A stretch of DNA of 64,000 nucleotides from an uncultured Eudoraea sp. (GCF_947490415.1 NZ_CANLGX010000006.1:124001-188000); one strand, 5' to 3'; counted from the first letter of the stretch, positions 8,584-17,365 are shown. Translations and numbers: made by a program. The notes: generated by a model from the sequence alone, not told the origin.

Positions 8584-8620
8584 CGGGCAAATAAGCCCCA
8601 GAATTTCTGGATTTCCCGCT
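8584..8620. promoter_or_regulatory. Compound inverted repeat in a divergent intergenic region
   Basis: The core CCAGAATTTCTGG (8599-8611) is a 6-bp palindrome around one T. Outside it AAAT/ATTT and CGGG/CCCG (8584-8587 and 8617-8620) also pair, giving a long imperfect hairpin. It lies between the divergent TonB-like lipoprotein gene and the DUF456 gene. It could be an operator or an RNA structure. Confidence 0.4.
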
Positions 8621-8678
8621 TCCCCAAAAAGACATGTAACAAATAGACGCTATCTTCGTTCAATTACAAATTATTTTT

Positions 8679-9194
8679 ATGGACATTGCCTTATTATTTT
8701 TGGGTTTTTTCATTATGTTCATTGGAATCCTGGGGAGTTTTTTACCCGTTTTACCCGGACCTCCAATAAGCTGGATAGGTCTTTTGCTATTGGTTCTAAC
8801 CAGAGCAGTACCTAATGATTGGTGGTTTTTGGGCATCACTTTTTTAGTGGCGGCAATAGTATTTGCATTAGATTATATTATCCCGGCAATGGGCACGAAA
8901 AAATTTGGAGGCAGCAATGCCGGAATGGCCGGAACCGTAGTGGGGTTGCTTGTGGCTATATTATTCCCTATTCTGGGCATTTTAGGAATAATTATTTGGC
9001 CATTTGTTGGAGCACTGATTGGAGAATTAATAAATAAGGCGGATAATAAAACAGCACTTAAGGCCGCTTTTGGTTCTTTTATAGGTTTTCTTACCGGCAC
9101 ATTCTTAAAATTTGTGGTAACTATTGTTTATTTAGGGCTGTTTATAGCTAAAGCCTGGGAATTTAAGGAAGACCTATTCCCGTTTTTTTACTAG
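8679..9194 (+). CDS. DUF456 family membrane protein
   Basis: 171 residues made of about five hydrophobic helices with glycine-rich hairpins. The family pattern is visible in GILGSFLPVLPGPPISWIG near the start, then DYIIPAMGTKKFGGSNAGMAG and PFVGALIGELINKAD. Function unknown. The gene stands alone on the plus strand and converges with the nitroreductase gene, with only 3 bp between their stop codons. Confidence 0.85.
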   Translation: MDIALLFLGFFIMFIGILGSFLPVLPGPPISWIGLLLLVLTRAVPNDWWFLGITFLVAAIVFALDYIIPAMGTKKFGGSNAGMAGTVVGLLVAILFPILGILGIIIWPFVGALIGELINKADNKTALKAAFGSFIGFLTGTFLKFVVTIVYLGLFIAKAWEFKEDLFPFFY

Positions 9195-9197
9195 CCC

Positions 9198-9752
9198 CTA
9201 ATTAAACCAAACCACCTTTTCCTCAACAGGTTTTCTATCCCCAACAGAGATTTCCTCTTCGTAATGTCCCATGTATAAAAACCCGAGACATTGTTCCCCT
9301 TCACCGAGTTCAATAAATTCACCCATATATTTTATGAGTCCCGGTGAACTCCAATAACAACCTATTCCTATTTCTGTGCAACAAAGCCATATATTCTGAA
9401 CAGCCATTGACGTTGCTGCAATTTCTTCCCATTCCGGAAGGCTTTCGTTCGGATCTCTTTGCATACATATTGCTATAACAGCCGCCGACCTGCTTGGGTT
9501 GTCGAGTAGTTTTTTAACTTTAAAAGCTTTTGGATTCGCCTCTGTTTCCTCATATTTTTTTGCAAGAAACTGGCCTAGCTGCTCTTTTGAATTTCCCAGA
9601 AAAACCTTAAACCTCCAGGGTTCCGTTTTTTTATGGGTCGGTGCCCAGTTTGCTGCTTCCAGAATTTTTTCAATCTCTGATCTATCTATTGGCTGATTCG
9701 TGTATTGAGCAGGAAATACAGATCGCCTCTTTTTAATCAATTCAAATATCAT
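9198..9752 (-). CDS. Nitroreductase family protein
   Basis: About 184 residues if translation starts at the second ATG (9750-9752). This start leaves a sensible leader after the TAACTTTG element and gives the usual N-terminus MIFELIKKRRSVFPAQYT. A start at 9761 is the alternative. FMN-binding features are RRS at the front, ANWAPTHKKTEPWRF, and IWLCCTEIGIGCYWSSPG in the middle. The family reduces nitro groups, quinones or similar acceptors using NAD(P)H. The physiological substrate is not evident from the neighbours. A palindrome overlaps its promoter. Confidence 0.85.
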   Translation of the reverse strand: MIFELIKKRRSVFPAQYTNQPIDRSEIEKILEAANWAPTHKKTEPWRFKVFLGNSKEQLGQFLAKKYEETEANPKAFKVKKLLDNPSRSAAVIAICMQRDPNESLPEWEEIAATSMAVQNIWLCCTEIGIGCYWSSPGLIKYMGEFIELGEGEQCLGFLYMGHYEEEISVGDRKPVEEKVVWFN

Positions 9753-9771
9753 TCTAAACATTTTAGTTTTA

Positions 9772-9790
9772 CAAAGTTAGAATTTCTAAC
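9772..9790 (-). promoter_or_regulatory. Nitroreductase -7 element overlapped by a palindromic operator
   Basis: TAACTTTG on the minus strand (9772-9779) is an exact TAnnTTTG -7 element. GTTAGAATTTCTAAC (9776-9790) is a perfect 7-bp inverted repeat around one T, and its end shares four bases with the -7 element. A dimeric repressor bound there would block the promoter. No -33 TTTG was found at the ideal spacing. Confidence 0.5.
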
Positions 9791-9879
9791 GGTGATATAA
9801 TATTCAAATTAAAGTGGGGCTGCAATTCCATTTTTCTGAAACTTAATGAATACATTTATAGTACTAAAAATACTAATTA

Positions 9880-11460
9880 ATGGTTTCACCAACTCATACC
9901 TTTCTGTATGGAGAAGAAGAACTTAGCTGTAGCCTCGCATTAGGAATTGCAAGAGGCACAATTCAAGGTCAATTATCAAATGCTTCACGTAAACGAGTTC
10001 AGGAGAGCAAACTTGTAGTTGAAAATATAGTTGAAAAAGGACAGGCTGTTTATGGGATAAATACCGGGTTCGGGCCCTTATGCACTACAAATATTTCTAA
10101 AGAAGAAACCAGAATTTTACAGACAAATATTCTCAAAAGCCATAGTGTTGGCGTTGGCAAGCCGATAAAGACAGAACTGGCTAAACTGATGCTTATTTTA
10201 AAGATACATTCACTTGCCAAGGGATATTCCGGGATAGCCATAGAAACCCTGGATAGAATTCTTTGGCATATAGAAAACGATGCTATTCCACTGGTGCCTT
10301 CTCAAGGATCAGTTGGGGCTTCAGGAGACTTAGCTCCTCTTTCTCATCTGTTTTTACCACTAATTGGGCTTGGTAAGGTCCTTTTTGAAAACAAAATTAT
10401 TGGAACGGAGGAATTATTTAAAAAAACAGGGTTGAAACCTCTGGAACTTGGTCCCAAAGAGGGATTGGCACTTATAAACGGCACTCAGTTTATCTTAGCA
10501 CATGCCATAAGAGTATTGGAAAAATTACACAATTGCCTCTCACATGCTGATATTATCGGCGCAATGATGATCGAAGGTTTGCAGGGTTCCGTAAAACCTT
10601 TTTATAATGAACTGCATAAGCTACGGCCCTTTCAGGGTAATATACATGTGGCACAAAGGGTTAAATTACTCCTGAAAGGTTCTGAGATCATGGAAAATCA
10701 TATTGATTGTGAGCGGGTGCAGGATCCTTATTCACTGCGTTGTATTCCTCAGGTGCATGGAGCATCCAGAAATGCCTGGTTACACCTCAAGGAATTGGTA
10801 CAGGTAGAACTGAATTCTGTAACAGATAATCCAATTATCATCAATGAAGAATTGACAATAAGTGGTGGTAATTTTCACGGACAGCCACTGGCTATGGCAT
10901 TAGATTATGCCTGTCTGGCAGCTTCTGAATTGGGCAATATTTCAGACAGGAGGATTTACCTGGCACTGGAAGGCAATAGTCCGGGAGTTCCTAAATTGCT
11001 CATGGAAGATACAGGGATAAATTCAGGATACATGATCCTTCAATACACCACTGCGGCTTTGGCGAGTGAAAACAAAGGGCTTTGTTTTCCTTCCAGCGCA
11101 GACAGCATTCCTACTTCTATGGGGCAGGAAGACCACGTAAGCATGGGGTCTATTGCAGGCAGAAAAGCTTTAAGAGTACTTGGAAACTTGGAAAAAATAT
11201 TGGCCATTGAATTACTTACGGCCACCCAGGCTTTTGAATATAGAAAACCTTTAAAATCAGGGATATTGCTTGAAGAAGTGCATAAGGAAGTTCGTAAAAA
11301 AGTGGCCTTCGCAAAAAAAGACAGGGTTTTTGCCGATGATATAGAACAAGGAATAAAATTGGTAAGAAACCAAACCATAATACAGCGTATAAATAAGGTT
11401 TGTAAAAAAAAGAATCTCTCTTTACAGACATCTTTTTCAGAAGAGTTTGAAAACTATTAA
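9880..11460 (+). CDS. hutH: Histidine ammonia-lyase
   Basis: 526 residues. The self-cyclising Ala-Ser-Gly triplet that forms the MIO cofactor is A147-S148-G149 in GSVGASGDLAPL. Other lyase blocks are YGINTGFGPL, LINGTQ, the CERVQDPYSLRCIPQVHG stretch and NPII. It deaminates L-histidine to urocanate, the first step of histidine breakdown. The stop codon overlaps the start of hutI by one base. A weak -7-like TACATTTA lies at 9851-9858. No transporter or HutC-type repressor is beside the operon. Confidence 0.95.
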   Translation: MVSPTHTFLYGEEELSCSLALGIARGTIQGQLSNASRKRVQESKLVVENIVEKGQAVYGINTGFGPLCTTNISKEETRILQTNILKSHSVGVGKPIKTELAKLMLILKIHSLAKGYSGIAIETLDRILWHIENDAIPLVPSQGSVGASGDLAPLSHLFLPLIGLGKVLFENKIIGTEELFKKTGLKPLELGPKEGLALINGTQFILAHAIRVLEKLHNCLSHADIIGAMMIEGLQGSVKPFYNELHKLRPFQGNIHVAQRVKLLLKGSEIMENHIDCERVQDPYSLRCIPQVHGASRNAWLHLKELVQVELNSVTDNPIIINEELTISGGNFHGQPLAMALDYACLAASELGNISDRRIYLALEGNSPGVPKLLMEDTGINSGYMILQYTTAALASENKGLCFPSSADSIPTSMGQEDHVSMGSIAGRKALRVLGNLEKILAIELLTATQAFEYRKPLKSGILLEEVHKEVRKKVAFAKKDRVFADDIEQGIKLVRNQTIIQRINKVCKKKNLSLQTSFSEEFENY

Positions 11461-12722
11461 TGACTATGGAGCAATTAACGCTTATTGGACCCTTAAGCCA
11501 GGTAATTCCTATGACAGGAATACCCTTAAAAGGCGCTGTTTCTGATAGTCAGTTACAGATTATTGAAAATGCAGGAATCCTTTTTGTGGACGGCCTTATT
11601 AAAACCGTGGATAGTTTTAAAAAACTCAAATCCGACGTACAAGATCTGGACGTAAAATTGATTAGGTTAGAAGGAAAGCATATTTGCCTTCCCGGATTTG
11701 TGGATTCTCATACCCATATTTGTTTTGGAGGATCCAGAGCCAGGGATTACGCTATGAGGAATGCGGGCAAAACCTATTTAGAAATTGCGGAGGAAGGAGG
11801 TGGTATTTGGGATACTGTACAACAAACAAGAAAGGCTACAAAAAAAGAGTTGATCAAGGGAATAATTAAAAGAGCCAAACAGCATCTTAAAAATGGCGTA
11901 ACCACCATTGAGGTCAAAAGTGGTTACGGTCTTTCAGTAAAGGAAGAACTAAAGATGCTACAGGCAATTAAGGAGGCTGATGATCAGTTCCCATTGGATT
12001 TTGTCTCCACTTGTTTGGCAGCTCATATGCTCCCAAGGGATTTTAAGGGTAATTCGTCTGAGTATCTATCAGAAATAAGTGCGCAACTGTTCCCCATTTT
12101 AAAGAAAGAAAAATTAGCAAACAGAGTTGATGCCTTTATTGAAAAAGGCGCATTTAACCTAGCTGAAATAGCGCCTTACCTTTCCGAAGCTGCTAAAATG
12201 GGTTTTGAAATTACTATCCATGCAGATCAGTTCTCTGTGGGAGGAAGTGAGGTTGCCGTAAAATTTAATGCGGTCAGTGCAGATCATTTGGAGGCAAGTA
12301 CAACCCATGAAATAGAATTATTAGCAAAAAGTGATGTGATAGCCACAGCCTTACCCGGGGCATCTTTAGGCTTGGGATGTAATTTTACTCCTGCCAGGAA
12401 AATTCTGGATGCCGGTGGTGCCTTGGCCATTGCAAGTGATCATAATCCGGGGTCTGCCCCTATGGGCGATCTACTTACCCAGGCGGCCATATTGGGAACC
12501 ATGCAAAAATTAACAAATGCGGAAGTTTTGGCCGGAATAACATTTAGGGCAGCGGCAGCACTTCAATTATCAGATAGAGGCAAACTAAAAGCTGGTTATC
12601 TTGCCGATTTTAACCTGTTTCATACGGACGATTTCAATGAAGTTCTTTACAACCAGGGGGCTTTTAAGCCATGTATGGTATTTAAAAAAGGTAAATTAAT
12701 TTACGACAAACATAACCCATAG
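11460..12722 (+). CDS. hutI: Imidazolonepropionase
   Basis: 420 residues of the amidohydrolase superfamily. Metal ligands are visible in VDSHTHICFGG, and further family blocks are the ARDYAMRNAGKTYLEIAEEGGGI region, TTIEVKSGYGL, TIHADQFS and ALASDHNPGS. It opens the imidazolone ring to N-formimidoyl-L-glutamate, the third step of the pathway. The start ATG shares a base with the hutH stop and the next gene begins 5 bp downstream, so translation is probably coupled. Confidence 0.95.
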   Translation: MTMEQLTLIGPLSQVIPMTGIPLKGAVSDSQLQIIENAGILFVDGLIKTVDSFKKLKSDVQDLDVKLIRLEGKHICLPGFVDSHTHICFGGSRARDYAMRNAGKTYLEIAEEGGGIWDTVQQTRKATKKELIKGIIKRAKQHLKNGVTTIEVKSGYGLSVKEELKMLQAIKEADDQFPLDFVSTCLAAHMLPRDFKGNSSEYLSEISAQLFPILKKEKLANRVDAFIEKGAFNLAEIAPYLSEAAKMGFEITIHADQFSVGGSEVAVKFNAVSADHLEASTTHEIELLAKSDVIATALPGASLGLGCNFTPARKILDAGGALAIASDHNPGSAPMGDLLTQAAILGTMQKLTNAEVLAGITFRAAAALQLSDRGKLKAGYLADFNLFHTDDFNEVLYNQGAFKPCMVFKKGKLIYDKHNP

Positions 12723-12727
12723 GAAAG

Positions 12728-14752
12728 ATGCAAAGTTCCAAAATACAATTGAGTTTTCGCGATGAGATCCTACTGGGAATTCCTAAAGTATTACCTCCAT
12801 CAAGGCTGCGAATTCCTGAATTGAATCATGCACCAAAGAGAAAGGAGATCCTAAGCCGGGATGAAAAAAAGCTGGCGATAAGAAATGCGCTACGCTATTT
12901 TCCTCCTGCCTGGCATTCTGAGCTTTCTGCAGAATTTGCTATGGAATTGGAAAAATATGGTCGAATTTATATGTATCGTTTTAAACCGGAATATAAAATA
13001 CATGCCCGGCCAATTTCAGAATATCCTGCCAAAACAGTGGAGGGAGCAGCGATAATGCTTATGATACAGAATAATCTGGATCCTGAAGTGGCACAGCACC
13101 CTGAAGAATTAATTACTTATGGAGGTAATGGTGCCGTCTTTCAGAATTGGGCACAATATCTGTTGACCATGCAATATCTGGCAAACATGACCAATGAACA
13201 AACCCTTCATATGTATTCCGGACATCCTATGGGTTTATTCCCGTCTTCCAAGGAAGCCCCAAGGGTGGTAATTACAAATGGAATGATGATTCCCAACTAT
13301 TCCAGTCAGGACGATTGGGAAAAATTCAACGCTCTTGGGGTCACGCAGTACGGGCAAATGACTGCCGGATCTTATATGTATATTGGCCCGCAAGGCATAG
13401 TACATGGAACTGCCATTACGGTAATGAATGCTTTCAGAAAGGTATTACTAAAAACTGAATCCCCGAAAGGCAAAATATTCCTTACTGCCGGCTTAGGCGG
13501 CATGAGCGGAGCCCAACCAAAAGCAGGGAATATTGCTGGCTGTATTACGGTCTGTGCCGAAGTAAATGAGGCTGCTGCAACTAAAAGATATTCACAGGGT
13601 TGGGTTGATGAACTTCATGCTGATATGGACAGTCTGATTCGTAGGACCAAACAGGCAATAGCCGGGAATGAAATATTATCCCTGGCCTATGTTGGGAATG
13701 TAGTTGACGTCTGGGAACGATTTTATGAGGAAGAATTATTTATTCACCTTGGGTCAGATCAAACCTCTCTGCACAATCCATGGGCAGGAGGGTATTATCC
13801 CGCCGGATTGACCTTTGACGAAGCAAATATTATGATGGCGGAAAACCCGGAATTGTTTAAAGAAAAGGTTCAGGAATCTTTGAGACGGCAGGTGAATGCA
13901 ATTAATAAACATTCGGAAAAAGGAACCTATTTCTTTGATTATGGAAATGCTTTTTTACTGGAAGCCTCAAGGGCCGGTGCCGATGTTATGTCTGAAAACA
14001 ATATTGATTTTAAATACCCGTCCTATGTTCAGGACATTTTGGGGCCGATGTGTTTTGACTTTGGGTTTGGTCCATTTAGATGGGTATGTACCTCGGGTAA
14101 TCCTGAAGATCTTCAAAAGACGGATGAAATAGCTTTAAGTGTTATGCAGAAAATCAGAAATTCTGCACCTGAAGAGATTCAGCAGCAAATGGAAGATAAT
14201 ATCAAATGGATTCGAGAAGCCGATTCCAATAAGCTGGTGGTAGGTTCACAGGCACGTATCCTTTATGCAGATGCGGAAGGAAGGATTAAGATCGCCCAGG
14301 CTTTTAATAAGGCCGTCCGTTCTGGGAAAATTTCTGCACCTATTGTCCTGGGGCGGGATCACCATGATGTAAGCGGTACAGATTCTCCATTCAGGGAAAC
14401 CAGCAATATTTACGATGGAAGTCAGTTTACTGCAGATATGGCGATCCACAATGTTATTGGAGATAGCTTCAGAGGAGCAAGCTGGGTTTCCATTCACAAT
14501 GGCGGTGGAGTTGGGTGGGGCGAGGTGATTAACGGGGGATTCGGGATGGTCCTTGATGGTTCAGACCAAGCCTCTGAACGACTTAAAAATATGCTATTCT
14601 ATGATGTAAATAATGGGATATCGCGCAGAAGTTGGGCCAGAAATAAGGAAGCACTGTTCGCCATTAAAAGGGAGATGAAACGCAGCCCTAATTTAAAAGT
14701 TACACTACCCAACATAGTGGCTGATAAATTATTAGATGGCTTATTTGAATAA
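12728..14752 (+). CDS. hutU: Urocanate hydratase
   Basis: 674 residues, longer than the roughly 550 residues of the Pseudomonas and Bacillus enzymes. The core blocks are present: ITYGGNGAVFQNW, MYSGHPMGLFPS, TAGLGGMSGAQPKAG (NAD-binding), HNPWAGGYYPAGL, DYGNAFLLEAS and ILGRDHHDVSGTDSPFRETSNI. The enzyme uses bound NAD+ to hydrate urocanate. The extra length is mostly an N-terminal segment (about residues 1-90) and an internal insertion around 350-420, as in other Bacteroidota sequences. It is in the hut operon. Confidence 0.95.
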   Translation: MQSSKIQLSFRDEILLGIPKVLPPSRLRIPELNHAPKRKEILSRDEKKLAIRNALRYFPPAWHSELSAEFAMELEKYGRIYMYRFKPEYKIHARPISEYPAKTVEGAAIMLMIQNNLDPEVAQHPEELITYGGNGAVFQNWAQYLLTMQYLANMTNEQTLHMYSGHPMGLFPSSKEAPRVVITNGMMIPNYSSQDDWEKFNALGVTQYGQMTAGSYMYIGPQGIVHGTAITVMNAFRKVLLKTESPKGKIFLTAGLGGMSGAQPKAGNIAGCITVCAEVNEAAATKRYSQGWVDELHADMDSLIRRTKQAIAGNEILSLAYVGNVVDVWERFYEEELFIHLGSDQTSLHNPWAGGYYPAGLTFDEANIMMAENPELFKEKVQESLRRQVNAINKHSEKGTYFFDYGNAFLLEASRAGADVMSENNIDFKYPSYVQDILGPMCFDFGFGPFRWVCTSGNPEDLQKTDEIALSVMQKIRNSAPEEIQQQMEDNIKWIREADSNKLVVGSQARILYADAEGRIKIAQAFNKAVRSGKISAPIVLGRDHHDVSGTDSPFRETSNIYDGSQFTADMAIHNVIGDSFRGASWVSIHNGGGVGWGEVINGGFGMVLDGSDQASERLKNMLFYDVNNGISRRSWARNKEALFAIKREMKRSPNLKVTLPNIVADKLLDGLFE

Positions 14753-14756
14753 CCCA

Positions 14757-15725
14757 ATGAATTTATACAAACCAACAGACAAAAATATTTGGACTGGTCG
14801 AAAGGCCGATCAGAATCTATATGTTTACCAGAAGGTAGAGCAAATAGATCTGGAGTTGCAAAATATCCCGGTATACGGAGATAAAACTTTCGTAATCCTG
14901 GGTTATGAATGTGATGAAGGTGTAAAGAGAAATAAGGGCAGAACAGGAACAAAGGAAGGCCCTCAGGCTACACGCCGGCAGTTGGCAAAACTACCACATC
15001 ATTTAAATGAAAGTACTGCCATTTATGACGGGGGTAATGTGGTATGTGTAGGAGATGACATGGAGAAAGCGCAAAGTGTATTGGCTGAAAAAGCAGCTCA
15101 GATTTTGCACCATAAAGGCTTGCCATTATTGTTAGGGGGAGGGCACGATATAGCATACGGACATTATAATGGAATTAAAAAATTTGTGGGCAATGACCAA
15201 AAAATTGGAATAGTAAACCTGGATGCCCATTTTGATCTAAGATCGAATGAAAATGGCAATAATTCCGGAACACCATTTTATCAAATTGCAACCGATAATA
15301 ACACCCAAAATTTGGACTTCCATTATTTGTGTCTTGGGATAAGAAATGATGCCAACGACACTATATTATTTGAGTGTGCCCGCAAATGGAATGTAAAATA
15401 TATTGAGGCCGAACTCTTTCATAAGCAGAATACTTCTTACGTGATTAATAAAATTAATGAGTTCTGTAGAGAAGTAGATTTTGTATACCTGACAATAGAT
15501 TTAGATGGTTTTTCTTCTGCTTTTGCACCAGGTGTTAGCGCTGCCTCCCCCATGGGGTTTTCGGTAGATATTGCAATGGTTGCCTTAGATACACTCATTG
15601 CAACAAATAAATTAATAAGTGCGGATGTAGCCGAACTCAATCCGACATATGACCGCGATGATCAAACCGCCAAACTGGCCGCAAGCCTGCTTCATTTTAT
15701 TATACATAAAGTTGCCCTACTCTAA
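14757..15725 (+). CDS. hutG: Formimidoylglutamase (arginase family)
   Basis: 322 residues from the ATG at 14757, just after the hutU stop. An in-frame ATG at 14736 would add 7 residues and overlap hutU. Binuclear Mn site: GGGHDIAYGH, NLDAHFDLR and TIDLDGFSSAFAPG. It hydrolyses formimidoylglutamate to glutamate and formamide, completing a four-enzyme histidine route that needs neither HutF nor tetrahydrofolate. The 3' end overlaps the convergent hmgA gene by 9 bp, so the two transcripts are antisense to each other at their tails. Confidence 0.93.
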   Translation: MNLYKPTDKNIWTGRKADQNLYVYQKVEQIDLELQNIPVYGDKTFVILGYECDEGVKRNKGRTGTKEGPQATRRQLAKLPHHLNESTAIYDGGNVVCVGDDMEKAQSVLAEKAAQILHHKGLPLLLGGGHDIAYGHYNGIKKFVGNDQKIGIVNLDAHFDLRSNENGNNSGTPFYQIATDNNTQNLDFHYLCLGIRNDANDTILFECARKWNVKYIEAELFHKQNTSYVINKINEFCREVDFVYLTIDLDGFSSAFAPGVSAASPMGFSVDIAMVALDTLIATNKLISADVAELNPTYDRDDQTAKLAASLLHFIIHKVALL

Positions 15726-16874
15726 CCAGGACTGATAGTAAGTACCATCATCAATTGCAAGCGCAGCTTCTGTTAATTGCAGTGGTTTAAATGTATCAAC
15801 CATTACCGCGTATTCTTCCGTACCACTCTTGCCAATGCTGGCCTCGTATGTTCCAGGGTGGGGACCATGAGGAATTCCTGCAGGATGAAGAGAGATATAA
15901 CCTTGATCAATATTTTTCCGACTCATAAAATCGCCTTCAACATAATAAAGCACCTCATCCGAATCAATGTTCGAGTGATTGTAGGGTGCTGGTATAGCCT
16001 GTGGGTGGTAGTCATATAGGCGAGGGCAGAAGGAACAAACTACGAAGGCACTTGTCTCAAAAGTCTGGTGAACCGGTGGCGGTTGATGCACCCTCCCCGT
16101 AATAGGTTCAAAATCAAATATGGAAAAAGCATATGGGTAATTATATCCATCCCAGCCGACCACGTCAAAAGGATGAGATGCATACGTCATTTGATGCAAC
16201 TGGCCTTGCTTTTTGACTTTAATTACAAAATCTCCGAGTTCATCATGCGTTTGCAAATTTTCCGGAAGTCTAAAATCACGTTCGCAAAATGGTGAATGCT
16301 CCAAAAGTTGTCCAAACCAGTTCCTATATCGCTTGGGGGTATAAATGGGATGGTAAGACTCTGTAATAAAGAGTCTGTTATCTTCATCTTCAAATTCTAT
16401 TTGATAGATCATTCCGCGAGGTATTAAAATATAATCCCCATATCCAAAAGGAATTTCACCCAACATCGTTTTAAGCGTTCCTTTTCCCCTGTGAACAAAG
16501 AGTAATTCATCCGCGTCTGCATTTTTATAAAAGTAATCAGTCATTGATTTTTTAGGGGCTGCGAGCCCAACATGAACATCACTATTGAATAGCACCACTT
16601 TTCGGCTTTCGAGATAATCATCCTCCGGGGATACCTGAAAACCTTTTAGCAATCTGGATTTTATATTATACTTAACCGCCGCTTTAGGGGAAATGTCCTT
16701 TGAATCACCCACCTCTTTAACCATAGTTGGCCGGTATAGATGATACATTAGGGAAGACATTCCGTCAAAGCCTATGGTTCCAAATAACTGTTCATAGTGT
16801 AAACTGCCATCTTTTTTCTTAAAAACCGTATGTCTTTTGTGTGGTAAACTTCCAAGTTTATGATATAATGGCAT
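15717..16874 (-). CDS. hmgA: Homogentisate 1,2-dioxygenase
   Basis: 385 residues, the short form typical of Bacteroidota. Recognised from the N-terminal MPLYHKLGSLPHKRHTVF, YEQLFGTIGFDGMSSLMYH, YILIPRGMIYQIEF, and the iron-ligand region HPAGIPHGPHPGTYEAS near the C-terminus with PAPYNHSNIDSDE before it. It cleaves the ring of homogentisate in phenylalanine/tyrosine catabolism to maleylacetoacetate. The partner genes for this route (4-hydroxyphenylpyruvate dioxygenase, fumarylacetoacetase) are not in the window. It stands alone, convergent with the hut operon. Confidence 0.93.
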   Translation of the reverse strand: MPLYHKLGSLPHKRHTVFKKKDGSLHYEQLFGTIGFDGMSSLMYHLYRPTMVKEVGDSKDISPKAAVKYNIKSRLLKGFQVSPEDDYLESRKVVLFNSDVHVGLAAPKKSMTDYFYKNADADELLFVHRGKGTLKTMLGEIPFGYGDYILIPRGMIYQIEFEDEDNRLFITESYHPIYTPKRYRNWFGQLLEHSPFCERDFRLPENLQTHDELGDFVIKVKKQGQLHQMTYASHPFDVVGWDGYNYPYAFSIFDFEPITGRVHQPPPVHQTFETSAFVVCSFCPRLYDYHPQAIPAPYNHSNIDSDEVLYYVEGDFMSRKNIDQGYISLHPAGIPHGPHPGTYEASIGKSGTEEYAVMVDTFKPLQLTEAALAIDDGTYYQSWLE

Positions 16875-16988
16875 GAGCAGATCTCTTTAAAAGTCATCAC
16901 TAAAATTACGACAAATTCAAGGTTTTGTAAAATAAAGCCCCATAAATATCCGGCAATTATTTTATTCCGTCAACCAAGGTATGCTTAT

Positions 16989-17017
16989 AAAAAAAAAGCC
17001 TCCCAAATTGGAAAGCC
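16989..17017 (-). terminator. Intrinsic terminator on the minus strand
   Basis: Read on the minus strand, GCTTTCC (17010-17016) pairs with GGGAGGC (16998-17004) across an AATTT loop, using two G-T wobble pairs. It is followed at once by nine T (16989-16997). This is a textbook intrinsic terminator layout. It ends either the small RNA candidate upstream or the old transcript of the decayed ndh gene. Confidence 0.65.
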
Positions 17018-17088
17018 TTTCATTGGTAAGTACCGAATCAATATCGGCATCTATACACATACACCATTATTAATGATGCACAACACAA
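16989..17088 (-). ncRNA. Candidate small RNA of about 100 nt
   Basis: A perfect -7 element TATCTTTG (17094-17101, minus strand) predicts a start near 17088. The transcript would contain a 6-bp hairpin CATCAT/ATGGTG with loop TAATA (17062-17078, one G-U pair), a short CCGA/TCGG hairpin (17033-17047), and the terminator at 16989-17017. No open frame of note runs through it. No TTTG was found at the ideal -33 spacing. The alternative is the 3' trailer of the ndh remnant next door. I recognise no known RNA family. Confidence 0.4.
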
Positions 17089-17093
17089 CACCA

Positions 17094-17101
17094 CAAAGAT
17101 A
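17094..17101 (-). promoter_or_regulatory. -7 element of the small RNA candidate
   Basis: TATCTTTG on the minus strand matches the Bacteroidota TAnnTTTG element exactly. The nearest upstream TTTG is only 12 nt away rather than 19-20, so the -33 element is unsupported. Confidence 0.35.
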
Positions 17102-17140
17102 TAAAAAGGATTCCAAATTAGATGTTATAATTAAGCCGTT

Positions 17141-17365
17141 TTATAATCTGTTCTTGAAGGGTCTGACTATTAAGCATGCGGCTTTATCATAATTAATGTA
17201 ATTATAAACCCAATTAAAAAATACGATTACTCTGTTCCTGAATCCAACGAGCGACATTAGGTGAACAAACATCCAGATAAACCTTGCAAAGAAGCCTCCA
17301 AATTCAATACCAGGAAGATTCATAAAATAATTTAAAACAAAAATAAGGAAACTCTTACCGTTCAT
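17141..17365 (-). pseudogene. ndh: Remnant of the C-terminus of a type II NADH dehydrogenase
   Basis: The last 55 or so residues of this 74-codon frame read as the C-terminal membrane-binding part of NDH-2: LPGIEFGGFFARFIW, FVHLMSLVGFRNRV, then FFNWVYNYINYD. The first 15 residues have lost the expected ATIGRN-type sequence that precedes this segment. All three frames further upstream contain stops and no flavoprotein motifs. The FAD and NAD domains (over 350 residues) are therefore missing. It is best read as a decayed gene left by a deletion. A short expressed membrane peptide cannot be excluded. Confidence 0.6.
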
